Below are positions 1 to 6,608 of a stretch of 64,000 nucleotides of DNA, piece by piece (positions within the stretch are counted from its first letter, which is position 1; every line of letters begins with the position of its first letter). Below the pieces are notes generated by a model that did not search any database, was not told the DNA's origin, and saw nothing but the letters and a program-made list of their open reading frames with translations. Position numbers and translations under genes: made by a program. Source of the DNA: a virus; the IMG/VR virus record IMGVR_UViG_3300027754_005989, positions 62,001-126,000 of that record. The stretch is one strand, 5' to 3'.

Positions 1-483
1 TGGACTTTGTCCGATGAGAAGGTTTTAGAAATGGTCCAAGCCAACTTGGAAAAGGCCAAGAAGGGCTACAGGGACGGGGTGATTTTGGTCCCTGTGGCCC
101 CTGAAGGGTTCTTCTCCAGCGTCATCCAGCTTCAAGCTGGTGACAAGCTGCATGGCGAGTTCAAAGCCCGCCGTGATGGGGAAGAGCCCCGCAAAACTCT
201 CCACGCCAATGGGCAGAAGATCGCTGCCCAGAGTGTGGATGTTGTCCTCTACAGCAAAGAGGTGCTGGCTGAGGGCAAGGAAAACAGCACGGATGCTGAT
301 TGGGAAATAGTCAGCTTCAATGCTAGTCCAGAAGTTGGTGAGATGCCGATCCAACCTGACACATTAATCGCTAACCACTTCCAGTTAAGTGGTGGAACGG
401 CGACGAACATGAGTGACTCCGAATTCGTGGAGGCTCTCAAACAGTCTGTCCTGTATTGGAAGGACAAGGCTTTGGTTGGTTGA
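1..483 (+). CDS. DUF3228-like protein, 5' end possibly outside window
   Basis: The frame is open to the left edge and a TTG at 7 is the first possible start in view, so the N-terminus may be missing. The visible 158 residues resemble what I know of the DUF3228 family, soluble proteins of unknown function that are usually somewhat longer: 'APEGFFSSV' at about 31-39, 'VDVVLYS' at 77-83, 'WEIVSFNASP' at 99-108 and a C-terminal 'SVLYWKDKALVG'. No signal peptide, membrane segment or catalytic motif is visible. It leads a tight rightward series with the next two genes. The family call is from memory of the motif pattern; function unknown. Confidence 0.7.
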   Translation, partial: WTLSDEKVLEMVQANLEKAKKGYRDGVILVPVAPEGFFSSVIQLQAGDKLHGEFKARRDGEEPRKTLHANGQKIAAQSVDVVLYSKEVLAEGKENSTDADWEIVSFNASPEVGEMPIQPDTLIANHFQLSGGTATNMSDSEFVEALKQSVLYWKDKALVG

Positions 484-504
484 TTTCAACAAGGAGGAAA
501 TCTG

Positions 505-696
505 ATGCTTCACCGCATGGATAATGGTGACATTTTGAATGTCAGTCACATCGTTAGCATCACCTTGAGTGGCGACTTCACAGTAGTTGCCTTGGTCAAC
601 TCTCAAGAGTTTCATTACCGTGGCGACATTCGCAGCAAGTTGTTGATGGACTTCAACATCGTTCTAACCTCTCATGACAAAAGGAGTCAAATATGA
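505..696 (+). CDS. Small hypothetical protein (63 aa)
   Basis: Starts at an ATG 8 bases after a near-perfect ribosome site (AAGGAGG) that begins 12 bases after the previous stop. The protein is small and beta-rich in appearance ('ILNVSHIVSITLSGDFTVVALV', alternating hydrophobic residues), with no recognisable domain, cysteines or membrane segment. It overlaps the next gene by 4 bases (ATGA), which suggests translational coupling. Function unknown. Confidence 0.75.
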   Translation: MLHRMDNGDILNVSHIVSITLSGDFTVVALVNSQEFHYRGDIRSKLLMDFNIVLTSHDKRSQI

Positions 697-914
697 AAAT
701 TGCACATGTGAGCTTCTCCAACTGGGGAGGCGTGGTGGAAGCCATGCTTATCCCCAAGGATGAGGAGGCAAGGGTCAAGTGGGTACGAATCCCCACAAAG
801 CGGGTCAAGCACCCACACCGCAAGGCTCTGCGTTGGCTTGCGGCAAACCACCCACAGGCTAGCCATAGTTACCATGTGGAAACAGGTGCGTGTGGCCCCT
901 GCGAGTACAACTGA
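693..914 (+). CDS. Small basic hypothetical protein (73 aa)
   Basis: The ATG overlaps the stop of the upstream gene (ATGA) and is preceded by AAAGGAG. The protein is rich in Lys, Arg and His in its middle ('KWVRIPTKRVKHPHRKALRW') and ends with 'GACGPCEYN', a CGPC pair that could bind metal or form a disulfide. The basic character would allow nucleic-acid binding, but no known fold is recognisable. Last gene of the 1-914 group. Confidence 0.7.
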   Translation: MKIAHVSFSNWGGVVEAMLIPKDEEARVKWVRIPTKRVKHPHRKALRWLAANHPQASHSYHVETGACGPCEYN

Positions 915-1192
915 GAAAAGGTGGAGATTTTTGTTGATTTATCGTCCCAGATCGTGTTAAGGTAAGTTTGTCGCAGGGTGTCTGGGGGGTTGTAACTAAA
1001 CCCCTGTTGTAGTTGTGAGGTTTTTTCTTTTCCCTCTTACGATAAAAGCCTATAGGGATAAGCTCCTCCCTATCACCAGATATACATGGAAAAGCTTTTA
1101 TACCAACTGAATCAGAACAGGAATCGGTTCTGATGCTACAACAACAGCCCCTGCAACCTTTTTTTCACCAAAAGTCAAAAAACTTTTGCGTG
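915..1192. other. Non-coding stretch before the first promoter copy
   Basis: Together with the promoter and hairpin that follow, bases 915-1288 lack a gene. I see a small hairpin near 985-1007 (GGGGTT paired with AACCCC) followed after about 17 bases by a T-run (TTTTTTCTTTTCCC, around 1021-1034), which could be a weak terminator for the upstream genes, and a short inverted pair around 1108-1132 (AATCAGAAC / GTTCTGAT). No open frame with a ribosome site was found. Confidence 0.5.
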
Positions 1193-1220
1193 TAATTGTA
1201 TTTAAGTCACAAAACTTCCG
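1193..1220 (+). promoter_or_regulatory. Early-type promoter motif, copy 1 (divergent)
   Basis: Most degenerate of ten copies of a conserved upstream sequence: TAATTGTATTTAAGTCAC followed by AAAACTTCCG. It shares the TAATTGTATTT start and the AACTTCC box with the others but lacks the TTGAAA element. It ends where a large hairpin begins. Confidence 0.55.
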
Positions 1221-1267
1221 ATTAGACATTAGGCAACCTGCACTTTGCAAGTTGCCTAATGTCTAAT
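1221..1267 (+). promoter_or_regulatory. Perfect 17-bp stem-loop in the leader of gene 1289
   Basis: ATTAGACATTAGGCAAC (1221-1237) is perfectly repeated in inverse at 1251-1267, with a 13-base loop. It starts directly after promoter copy 1 and ends 22 bases before the ATG. There is no long T-run after it (TTTTAATC), so it is more likely a 5' leader structure or protein-binding palindrome than a terminator. Confidence 0.7.
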
Positions 1268-1288
1268 TTTAATCTTAAGGAGTTTCTC

Positions 1289-1747
1289 ATGAATTGGATC
1301 AATGATGTTTTTTCCGTTCTAAGCGCACGAAATGCACCTATCAATAAGAAAGTCAAAAAGCCCGTGCCGACCAACAGTATCCTGACTCTGTATCCTTACA
1401 AGTCTTATGGCACTTGGGTGTTTGATGACGCTGCTACAGGACTTGTCCGAGAAGCTTTTGTTCAAGGCATCCCAGAAATTCTAGAGAAAGCTCTTGAAGA
1501 TGCTGGCATACCTCTAGACGAGGCAGAAGATGGTTGCAGCCTAGTGTTCAGCAAAAATAAGTTCCCAGATGCTACTGTCGTGCTTACACGCCTTGAAGGT
1601 GACAAGTTTAACAAGAGCTATGAGGGTAACTGGTACGAATCTCAAGATGGACTGAAGGGGTGGTTGTGCCCCGCTCTGTTCTGTTACTTCCAAGAGGCCC
1701 CTGAGAAAATCTACTGCAAAGTAGGTTGCAAGCCCAAGAAAAAGTAA
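1289..1747 (+). CDS. DUF6717-like protein (152 aa)
   Basis: I choose the ATG at 1289 because it has a good ribosome site (TAAGGAG, 6-7 bases upstream); an in-frame ATG at 1259 lies inside the leader hairpin. The protein follows a family pattern I know as DUF6717: 'LTLYPYKSYGTWVFDDAATG' near the N-terminus, a middle 'GCSLVFSKNKFPDATVVLTR', and the diagnostic 'GNWYESQDGLKGWLCPALF' with 'CYFQEAPEKIYCKV' at the C-terminus. The family is of unknown function. No membrane segment. Ends 14 bases before a strong terminator, so it is probably a single-gene unit driven from promoter copy 1. Confidence 0.85.
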   Translation: MNWINDVFSVLSARNAPINKKVKKPVPTNSILTLYPYKSYGTWVFDDAATGLVREAFVQGIPEILEKALEDAGIPLDEAEDGCSLVFSKNKFPDATVVLTRLEGDKFNKSYEGNWYESQDGLKGWLCPALFCYFQEAPEKIYCKVGCKPKKK

Positions 1748-1761
1748 TTAATTTAATTTTC

Positions 1762-1796
1762 AGAACCCACAGAAATGTTCTGTGGGTTCTTTTTTC
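1762..1796 (+). terminator. Rho-independent terminator
   Basis: A 13-bp perfect stem (AGAACCCACAGAA with TTCTGTGGGTTCT) with a 3-base loop is followed by six T. It ends the transcript of gene 1289. Confidence 0.92.
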
Positions 1797-1822
1797 ACAG
1801 TTCAACCAAATAGGAGACGCAA

Positions 1823-2413
1823 ATGAGCACAAGAGCCACTTACGAATTCAAAGACAAAAAAGCGCCAACCTTTTGTGTTTATATCCATCACGATGGGTAT
1901 CCAGATGGTGCTGCTGCATACTTCTACAACACCCTCATCAACCCCAGCAAAGGAAACTTTGCAACGCAATTTATTCGGTGCAATGAAGGCGCAGAACTAA
2001 CCAAGAATCACGCACAGCACGGCGATACGGAGTATCAATACACAATCAAAGGCAGCGGTCCAGAAGCGCATGTAAGTTGCTTTGACATTCGCCGTGATAA
2101 TTTTTGTTGGATAGACGGCAGGGATTTGTGTCCCCTTTGGGAGTTCATCAACAAAAATAGCAAATTAATTGCTGATTTTAAGCCATTTAAGTTGGTGCAG
2201 TTGCAATACAACCAACAGTTCTTGAATGAAACTACGGCTCAAAATATGCTGAAATCACCCGTGCATCACCTAAAATGCTGGGAAGGCAGGCACGAAGGCT
2301 GTGCAAACTGGAACACTTGCGTCCAAGATGTTCGTGTCTTGGTGCAGGCTTTTCCAGAACTTTACTCGCCCGATTTCTCCAAATATGGAATCACCTTAGA
2401 ACAAGTGGCCTAA
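1823..2413 (+). CDS. Conserved hypothetical protein, 'MSTRATYEF' family (196 aa)
   Basis: ATG preceded by TAGGAGACGCAA. The N-terminus 'MSTRATYEFKD...TFCVYIHHDGYPDGAAAYF' is a recurring signature of a conserved phage/bacterial family of unknown function. A cysteine/histidine-containing C-terminal part ('HHLKCWEGRHEGC', 'NWNTC') near residues 148-167 could bind a metal. No transmembrane segment. Flanked by terminators on both sides; no early-type promoter copy is visible in the 25 bases before it, so it may rely on read-through of the upstream terminator or on a promoter I do not recognise. Confidence 0.85.
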   Translation: MSTRATYEFKDKKAPTFCVYIHHDGYPDGAAAYFYNTLINPSKGNFATQFIRCNEGAELTKNHAQHGDTEYQYTIKGSGPEAHVSCFDIRRDNFCWIDGRDLCPLWEFINKNSKLIADFKPFKLVQLQYNQQFLNETTAQNMLKSPVHHLKCWEGRHEGCANWNTCVQDVRVLVQAFPELYSPDFSKYGITLEQVA

Positions 2414-2439
2414 AGTCCGGCAATTTTAGGTCATTTGCT

Positions 2440-2492
2440 AACCCAGATTGCGCAGCTTAACATATCTTGCTGCGTGGTCTGGGTTTTTTTGT
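2440..2492 (+). terminator. Rho-independent terminator
   Basis: Imperfect long hairpin: AACCCAGA and GCGCAGC on the left pair with GCTGCGT and TCTGGGTT on the right, followed by a run of T (TTTTTTTG). Confidence 0.85.
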
Positions 2493-2514
2493 AAAAATCA
2501 AATTTCTTTGACTT

Positions 2515-2560
2515 TAATTGTATTTTTGAAACAAAACTTCCTGTAGGACTTTGACGGTGT
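2515..2560 (+). promoter_or_regulatory. Early-type promoter motif, copy 2
   Basis: TAATTGTATTTTTGAAACAA then AACTTCCTGTA. TTGAAA can act as a -35 with a weak -10 (TTTGAC) about 18 bases on. Immediately upstream of gene 2620. Confidence 0.7.
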
Positions 2561-2571
2561 GAAAATTTTAA

Positions 2572-2595
2572 ACACCCTGCCCGTATACAGGGTGT
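2572..2595 (+). promoter_or_regulatory. Leader hairpin of gene 2620, with a competing alternative
   Basis: ACACCCTG (2572-2579) is perfectly complementary to CAGGGTGT (2588-2595). The same ACACC can instead pair with GGTGT at 2556-2560, so two mutually exclusive folds are possible just before the ribosome site (AAGGAG). Confidence 0.6.
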
Positions 2596-2619
2596 AACAT
2601 CCCAACAAGGAGCTTTTCT

Positions 2620-4194
2620 ATGTCAGCATACCTCATGATCCAGAATCCCGGTGTGGCACCTAGCGAGGCCTTCACATTACTTGGAGCCAGCACGAAGCGT
2701 GGCTCTGACAGTAATGCAACTATTGGAAAGTTTGGAACCGGCAACAAGCAGGGAGTTGCCGTCTGTTTGAGGAACAACCTCAATCCAATTGTATTTTGTG
2801 GGAATCTGAAGCTCGAGTTTGGCACTCGAGTGCAGAATGTCCACGATGGATTGAAGAACACGGCTTTCAACCGTGTGGTGGTCAAGTTTGGCGGTAAGGA
2901 TGCAAATGGCAGCACCCGAACCAGCACAGAAGATTTGGGGTTTGTGCTGGAACACGGAGCAACCGATTGGGGAGGTGTCGATCTCGCCCTGCGTGAGTTC
3001 GTGTCAAATTCACTTGACAGGGCCTACGAAGAAGATCAACACGCTTGGAATGTGGAATACACTTCCAAGTTGACAACGGAGGAGAGGGCGCAGGCAGAAA
3101 TTCCTTACACTCGTGAGCGGGAGGCGTTCCTGAAATCTCTGAGGGGATTTCAGAGCCAGCAGCAATGCTACCACGATGTCAAGGTGGAGATCGTGAACGA
3201 GGCTCAAGTCCGAGCCAAGGCCGGTCACACTCGAGTCTTTGTGCCACTCACCGAAGAGGTGCTCAAGTTCCACACCAACTTGGGCAAGTGGTTCTTGCAC
3301 TTTAGCGAACCGCAACTTCTTAACGAGGCAATTCTGCCAAAGTCCAATCGGAACTTCAAGGACAAAGGCACCGCTGTCATTTATCGTCGTGGTGTGCGAG
3401 TCCGTGAGATCGAACAGCATTCAGCCAAGCCGAGCCTTTTCGATTACAACCTTGAGAATCTCAAGCTTGACGAGAGTCGCAAGGTTGACGATTGGTATGT
3501 CCAGCACGAAGCTGCAAGGGCTTTTGCCAATGCTTCCAAGATTCAGCTTGGTGTGTTTTGGCAGGCAATGGCCGATGCCCAGAGGGTTTGGGAGCAGGAG
3601 TTCAGCGAGTACGGTCTTGAGGGTTTAAATGACCAGCAGAAGGCCGTGTGGTGCGAGAGCTTTGAGTCCACTCTGGGTGCCAACGCCGTGATCTCCACCG
3701 ACGAGGGTGGTGAGCAGGCAGCAAGGAAGGGCTTCAAGGTAGTCAAGGCACCTACAGCCATCGTCCAAGCTGCCAGAAAACGAGGTGTGCGTACTCCTGA
3801 GACTGTCTTGACGCAAGATGAGCGGGAAGGACGGCAGGTGTACGACAGCACCCCTGACGCTGAGGCAGCAGTTGACTTTGCGTGGGGTCTTGTCGAGAAG
3901 TATGGCTTGCAGAATGGTCGCAAGCGTCCCATCGTCAAGACCTTCCGACAGGCGATGGAGGGTGGAAGCCAGTTGCTCGGCTACTACCGTGACGGCACCG
4001 TCTTTATCAATCAAGACATTGCCGGTAACGGTGCCCTTGTGACTGGTTGGCACGGGCTCAACCAGCAACTGCTTGCTACTGCTCTGGAAGAGGTGGCCCA
4101 TCACGCTACTGGAGCAGTTGACTTCACACGGGATTTCCAAGACTTGCTCTTGAATATCACCGTGTACGCTGCCAAGGAACTGCTGATTCGCTGA
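2620..4194 (+). CDS. Large conserved phage protein with GHKL-ATPase-like motifs (524 aa)
   Basis: ATG after AAGGAGCTTTTCT. The N-terminal region carries 'LLGASTKRGSDSNATIGKFG' running into 'TGNKQGVAVCLR', a glycine-rich loop like the GxGxKxG box of GHKL/Hsp90-type ATPases, and about 60 residues later 'ALREFVSNSLDRA', which looks like the N-box (ExxxNxxDA) of the same fold. The order is reversed relative to ordinary GHKL enzymes. The C-terminal part contains 'ALEEVAHHATGAVDF', which resembles a metal-binding helix but is not a true HExxH. It is by far the largest gene of region 1 and has its own promoter. I have seen such proteins in large phages annotated as ATP-binding; the function is unknown. 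Confidence 0.75.
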   Translation: MSAYLMIQNPGVAPSEAFTLLGASTKRGSDSNATIGKFGTGNKQGVAVCLRNNLNPIVFCGNLKLEFGTRVQNVHDGLKNTAFNRVVVKFGGKDANGSTRTSTEDLGFVLEHGATDWGGVDLALREFVSNSLDRAYEEDQHAWNVEYTSKLTTEERAQAEIPYTREREAFLKSLRGFQSQQQCYHDVKVEIVNEAQVRAKAGHTRVFVPLTEEVLKFHTNLGKWFLHFSEPQLLNEAILPKSNRNFKDKGTAVIYRRGVRVREIEQHSAKPSLFDYNLENLKLDESRKVDDWYVQHEAARAFANASKIQLGVFWQAMADAQRVWEQEFSEYGLEGLNDQQKAVWCESFESTLGANAVISTDEGGEQAARKGFKVVKAPTAIVQAARKRGVRTPETVLTQDEREGRQVYDSTPDAEAAVDFAWGLVEKYGLQNGRKRPIVKTFRQAMEGGSQLLGYYRDGTVFINQDIAGNGALVTGWHGLNQQLLATALEEVAHHATGAVDFTRDFQDLLLNITVYAAKELLIR

Positions 4195-4225
4195 CCTTGG
4201 CATGATCCCGCCGTGGGGAATGTTC

Positions 4226-4250
4226 GCCCCAAGTCACGGCAACTTGGGGC
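4226..4250 (+). other. Hairpin after gene 2620
   Basis: GCCCCAAGT pairs with ACTTGGGGC over a 7-base loop; a second possible stem (CCGTG 4211 with CACGG) overlaps it. No T-run follows, so a simple terminator is unlikely; it may protect the mRNA 3' end. Confidence 0.5.
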
Positions 4251-4325
4251 TGGAGGCAACTTTCAATATTTTCCGTGTAATAGTGATTACTGTGTTGCTA
4301 AAAATCAAATGGAGATGCCATTACC

Positions 4326-4547
4326 ATGATGTACGATTTTCCTCCTGCCTATGTGGTTTACGAAGACCTTAGACAATTTGAGGTCAGCTTTACCATAAAG
4401 AAACCACGCACCATCCGCAGCAAACAGGTGGTGAGTGCTTCCAGTTCGCAGAATGCCCGTGATGTGATTTACGCACAGTATGGGAAGGATAGTGTGACCA
4501 ATATGTCTGTTCGTGAATTGAAGAATAAGGAGAATGCCGATGAATGA
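4326..4547 (+). CDS. Small hypothetical protein (72-73 aa)
   Basis: Starts at ATG 4326 or the adjacent ATG 4329, with GGAGATG upstream. The protein has 'YVVYEDLRQFEVSFTIKKP' and a basic middle ('PRTIRSKQVV'). A Ser-rich stretch 'SASSSQNARDVIYAQYG' follows; this looks like a small alpha/beta protein without a known motif. It overlaps the next gene by 8 bases. Confidence 0.7.
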   Translation: MMYDFPPAYVVYEDLRQFEVSFTIKKPRTIRSKQVVSASSSQNARDVIYAQYGKDSVTNMSVRELKNKENADE

Positions 4548-4728
4548 TAGCGAAAAAAGAGTAACTATATTTGCGCTAACATCGTTGAAAGATTCTTTAT
4601 CATCCCGTATTATAGATTATATGATAGGTGATGGAATACCAGGAGTACATGAAAATGATATAAATGGTGTTGCCGATATTATATCTGGTGCTATTTTGGC
4701 AGTTGAAGGGTGCTATTTTGGCAGTTGA
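4540..4728 (+). CDS. Small hypothetical protein with a duplication-altered C-terminus (62 aa)
   Basis: I choose ATG 4540 (AAGGAG 7-8 bases upstream, inside the previous gene). The body ('KDSLSSRIIDYMIGDGIPG') is followed by an 'ADIISGAILAVEG' helix. A 22-bp tandem duplication at 4687-4730 shifts the frame so that the protein ends '...EGCYFGS'; with one unit it would end '...EGKDI'. Function unknown. Confidence 0.65.
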   Translation: MNDSEKRVTIFALTSLKDSLSSRIIDYMIGDGIPGVHENDINGVADIISGAILAVEGCYFGS

Positions 4729-4730
4729 AG
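4687..4730 (+). repeat. Exact 22-bp tandem duplication
   Basis: GGTGCTATTTTGGCAGTTGAAG-type unit (22 bases) occurs at 4687-4708 and again at 4709-4730 with no mismatch. Because 22 is not a multiple of three it changes the reading frame of gene 4540. Confidence 0.95.
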
Positions 4731-4750
4731 GGAAGGATATATAATATGCA

Positions 4751-4783
4751 AAGACCCCCAAGGTGTAGTGCCTTGGGGGTCTT
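4751..4783. terminator. Bidirectional terminator between gene 4540 and tRNA-Gly
   Basis: A 13-bp perfect stem (AAGACCCCCAAGG with CCTTGGGGGTCTT), 7-base loop, T-rich on the right (TTTGTGTCT) and A-rich on the left. It can stop rightward mRNA from gene 4540 and leftward transcription of the tRNA. Confidence 0.85.
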
Positions 4784-4801
4784 TGTGTCTCTTTCGCAAA
4801 A

Positions 4802-4873
4802 AGCGGGTGAAGAGATTTGAACTCTCAACATTCTGCGTGGAAGGCAGACGCTCTACCGTTGAGCTACACCCGC
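4802..4873 (-). tRNA. tRNA-Gly (anticodon UCC)
   Basis: Read on the minus strand: 7-bp acceptor stem GCGGGTG/CACCCGC, D-stem GCTC/GAGC, anticodon stem TCTGC/GCAGA with loop CTTCCAC (anticodon TCC, reads GGA/GGG), T-stem GAGAG/CTCTT (one G.U) with loop TTCAAAT, discriminator T; no CCA is encoded. All arms close, so it should be functional. A UCC tRNA would supplement translation of GGA codons in late genes. Its 5' 21 bases overlap the end of the leftward gene 4853-5035. Confidence 0.95.
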
Positions 4874-5035
4874 ATTATCGTTAGGTGGTTTGCCAGTTGG
4901 GTTGAACCAAAGCATCTTGGTTGGCGACATGCCACCTTGGACAGCATTTTCAAGTGCTGTTCTTTGTGGCATTTTGTTGTCGAGTGCTTCAGCAGCATCG
5001 TTGTTAATCTTCTTAATTACTTCGATGTCCCACAT
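4853..5035 (-). CDS. Small leftward protein overlapping the tRNA (60 aa)
   Basis: The ATG at 5035 has an excellent ribosome site (GAGGAGG, about 7 bases upstream), so the gene is likely real although short. The protein 'MWDIEVIKKINNDAAEAL' continues to 'PQRTALENAVQGGMSPTKML' and ends '..NAGVAQR'; the last residues and the TAG stop are encoded by the 5' end of the tRNA (the stop sits in the D-loop). A late-type box CATAAATA lies 27 bases upstream, so this gene and the tRNA probably form one leftward transcript. Function unknown. Confidence 0.7.
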   Translation of the reverse strand: MWDIEVIKKINNDAAEALDNKMPQRTALENAVQGGMSPTKMLWFNPTGKPPNDNAGVAQR

Positions 5036-5061
5036 GAATAACCTCCTCTTCATTAAATTAG

Positions 5062-5069
5062 TATTTATG
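5062..5069 (-). promoter_or_regulatory. T4-type late promoter box CATAAATA
   Basis: On the minus strand, 27 bases before the ATG at 5035; matches the T4 late consensus TATAAATA at seven of eight positions. Confidence 0.5.
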
Positions 5070-5085
5070 TAATTTTTTTTAACTT

Positions 5086-5125
5086 TAATTGTATTTTTGA
5101 CACGAAACTTCCTGTAGTCCTTTGA
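5086..5125 (+). promoter_or_regulatory. Early-type promoter motif, copy 3
   Basis: TAATTGTATTTTTGACACG then AAACTTCCTGTA. Here the -35-like element is a consensus TTGACA, with TTTGAA 18 bases on as a possible -10. Drives gene 5140. Confidence 0.7.
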
Positions 5126-5139
5126 AGGGAGGTTTTTCA

Positions 5140-5580
5140 ATGATCAAAAACCATGAGATAGGCACGGTTGAAACTCTGAGTGGAAAAATGGTTGTTATTT
5201 CGCACGAAGAGTTCGTGCGATTATGCGATGATCACGGGTTGGATGTCAAGACAGTCTTGACTGAATATGACAATGTACCTCTGAACTTTGGCTATGACAG
5301 CGTGTTTGGAGTAGACGCTGTAAAAACGCTGAATAAGGATGGTAAAGTCTATTCGGCAGCGACTATTGGCATTCAGCCTTGTGAGTTTGTCAGAATGCTC
5401 TACGAGGGCGAGAAATCTTTTCAAGAGTTTCTCGCAGAGCAGCACAAAAACGAAGGGACGATAGTTCCCGGCAGCGCCATATGGCAGAAATCTGCCAAGG
5501 ACTATCACAACTACATTCTAGGTGTAAGTGGCGAAAATCGCCCCAACACCGATCTTGACCTGTTTTTCGCAGGAGCCTGA
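5140..5580 (+). CDS. Hypothetical protein (146 aa)
   Basis: I choose ATG 5140 with GGGAGG 8 bases upstream rather than an in-frame TTG at 5122. The protein is soluble and acidic: 'GTVETLSGKMVVISHEEFVR' near the start, 'AATIGIQPCEFVRMLYEGEK' in the middle and 'NTDLDLFFAGA' at the end. No catalytic motif or known family recognised. Own promoter (copy 3) and a weak terminator after it. Confidence 0.75.
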   Translation: MIKNHEIGTVETLSGKMVVISHEEFVRLCDDHGLDVKTVLTEYDNVPLNFGYDSVFGVDAVKTLNKDGKVYSAATIGIQPCEFVRMLYEGEKSFQEFLAEQHKNEGTIVPGSAIWQKSAKDYHNYILGVSGENRPNTDLDLFFAGA

Positions 5581-5592
5581 GTTCGATTCACG

Positions 5593-5622
5593 ACCATCCC
5601 GGCGTATACCGGGGTGGTCTGT
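5593..5622 (+). terminator. Weak terminator-like hairpin
   Basis: ACCATCCCGG pairs with CCGGGGTGGT (one G.U) over a 6-base loop, followed by CTGTTTGTTT, a poor T-run. May attenuate rather than end transcription into gene 5647. Confidence 0.55.
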
Positions 5623-5646
5623 TTGTTTAATCAAAAGGAGCATCCG

Positions 5647-5931
5647 ATGAACCTGAAACAACACCAACTGATTTGGCGCAAGAACTTTCGTGGACCAGTA
5701 CCCTACAAGCGGGGTGAAACCTGCTTTTCAACGGTACGCAGCAAAGTGGCTGAAGGAATTGAATTCTTCATCCTGAATATCCCCAAGGATCATCCAGAAT
5801 TTGAAACTTTGAACGAAGAGTTCAAAGTCATCCACAAAAATGATTGGGACGGCGACTACTTGGTGCCTTGCCAGTTCGTCCAGTTTGCCGAAGTAGCGGT
5901 GACCTCGCAAGGAGGGGAAACAAGTGAGTGA
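5647..5931 (+). CDS. Hypothetical protein (94 aa)
   Basis: ATG 5647 follows AAAAGGAGCATCCG. The protein opens 'MNLKQHQLIWRKNFRGPVPY' and includes 'EGIEFFILNIPKDHPEFE' and 'NDWDGDYLVPCQFVQF'; a compact alpha/beta protein with no motif that I recognise. Overlaps the next gene by 8 bases. Confidence 0.75.
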   Translation: MNLKQHQLIWRKNFRGPVPYKRGETCFSTVRSKVAEGIEFFILNIPKDHPEFETLNEEFKVIHKNDWDGDYLVPCQFVQFAEVAVTSQGGETSE

Positions 5932-6142
5932 TAGCATTAAAAGGATCAATATCCTTATGGATGTTTTTCCTGAATACAAGGAAGACCCAAGCGTACTGAT
6001 TGAAGACTTCAAATGTTGGGTGGAGAAAAATAGAGAGGAATTGATCGAAGAAAAAACCGAAAGCATGGTGGATTTGATTTCTTTGAGTGGACAACTTCAA
6101 TCAGTATGTGGCGATGAAGTTGTTAGGGTAATGTTGGGGTAA
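5924..6142 (+). CDS. Small acidic hypothetical protein, GTG start (72 aa)
   Basis: The start is a GTG with AAGGAGGGG 8 bases upstream, inside the end of the previous gene. Helical and acidic ('FKCWVEKNREELIEEKTESM'), no cysteine pairs or membrane segment. Function unknown. Confidence 0.65.
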   Translation: MSDSIKRINILMDVFPEYKEDPSVLIEDFKCWVEKNREELIEEKTESMVDLISLSGQLQSVCGDEVVRVMLG

Positions 6143-6160
6143 AATAATTCCTAAATATTA

Positions 6161-6197
6161 CAATTGTATTTTTTGAACATAAATTCCTGTAAGACTA
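6161..6197 (+). promoter_or_regulatory. Early-type promoter motif, copy 4
   Basis: CAATTGTATTTTTTGAACAT then AAATTCCTGTA; one extra T and slightly diverged core. TTGAAC with a TATGGA 17-18 bases on gives a reasonable -35/-10 pair. Drives gene 6212. Confidence 0.65.
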
Positions 6198-6211
6198 TGG
6201 AGGAACTAAAA

Positions 6212-6604
6212 ATGAAGATACTTCAAGCGTTCGTCTATAGGAACCTACACCAAGCCGGTGTGTGTTATTCAGTAAAGGATCGCAGCACCGGCAAGGTGGC
6301 CATGCACTCCAACAACTTGGTGGTGAGCAGGGCCAACTTCATAGTCCAAAAAGGCGGACAAGCAAAAGTTCGTCAATTGGGTCGAAAACAAGTTCATGCA
6401 GGGGTTGTTGGCGATTTGGTGGTTGACCCCATCGAGTTGGCCAAAGTCCTGCCCGAACTCCAAAGTGCCCCCAAAGCACAATATAACCCCTACCAGAACG
6501 ATACCTTCGTGTCTGAGTCTAACGAACCGCTGACCAAGGCAGACTATGTGCTGCTTACTAGCGAAAATGGCAAGTCGTCTGTCCGTTACATCACAAAGGA
6601 GTAG
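6212..6604 (+). CDS. Conserved phage hypothetical protein, 'FVYRNLH' family (130 aa)
   Basis: ATG 6212 after GGAGGAACTAAAA. N-terminal pattern 'QAFVYRNLHQAGVCYSVKD', 'HSNNLVVSRANFIVQKGGQA' and 'LGRKQVHAGVVGDLVVD' matches a conserved phage family I have seen repeatedly: xFVYRNLH...SV...GRV..H...V...A.FxV...G...V...GRKxVHAxVVG. No function is known. The C-terminal third is more variable. Followed after 4 bases by gene 6609, so cotranscribed. Confidence 0.8.
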   Translation: MKILQAFVYRNLHQAGVCYSVKDRSTGKVAMHSNNLVVSRANFIVQKGGQAKVRQLGRKQVHAGVVGDLVVDPIELAKVLPELQSAPKAQYNPYQNDTFVSESNEPLTKADYVLLTSENGKSSVRYITKE

Positions 6605-6608
6605 TTCG

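Noticed and set aside
5580-5600. GTTCGATTC resembling a tRNA T-loop
   Set aside because: No acceptor, D or anticodon arms could be built around it; it precedes a terminator-like hairpin.
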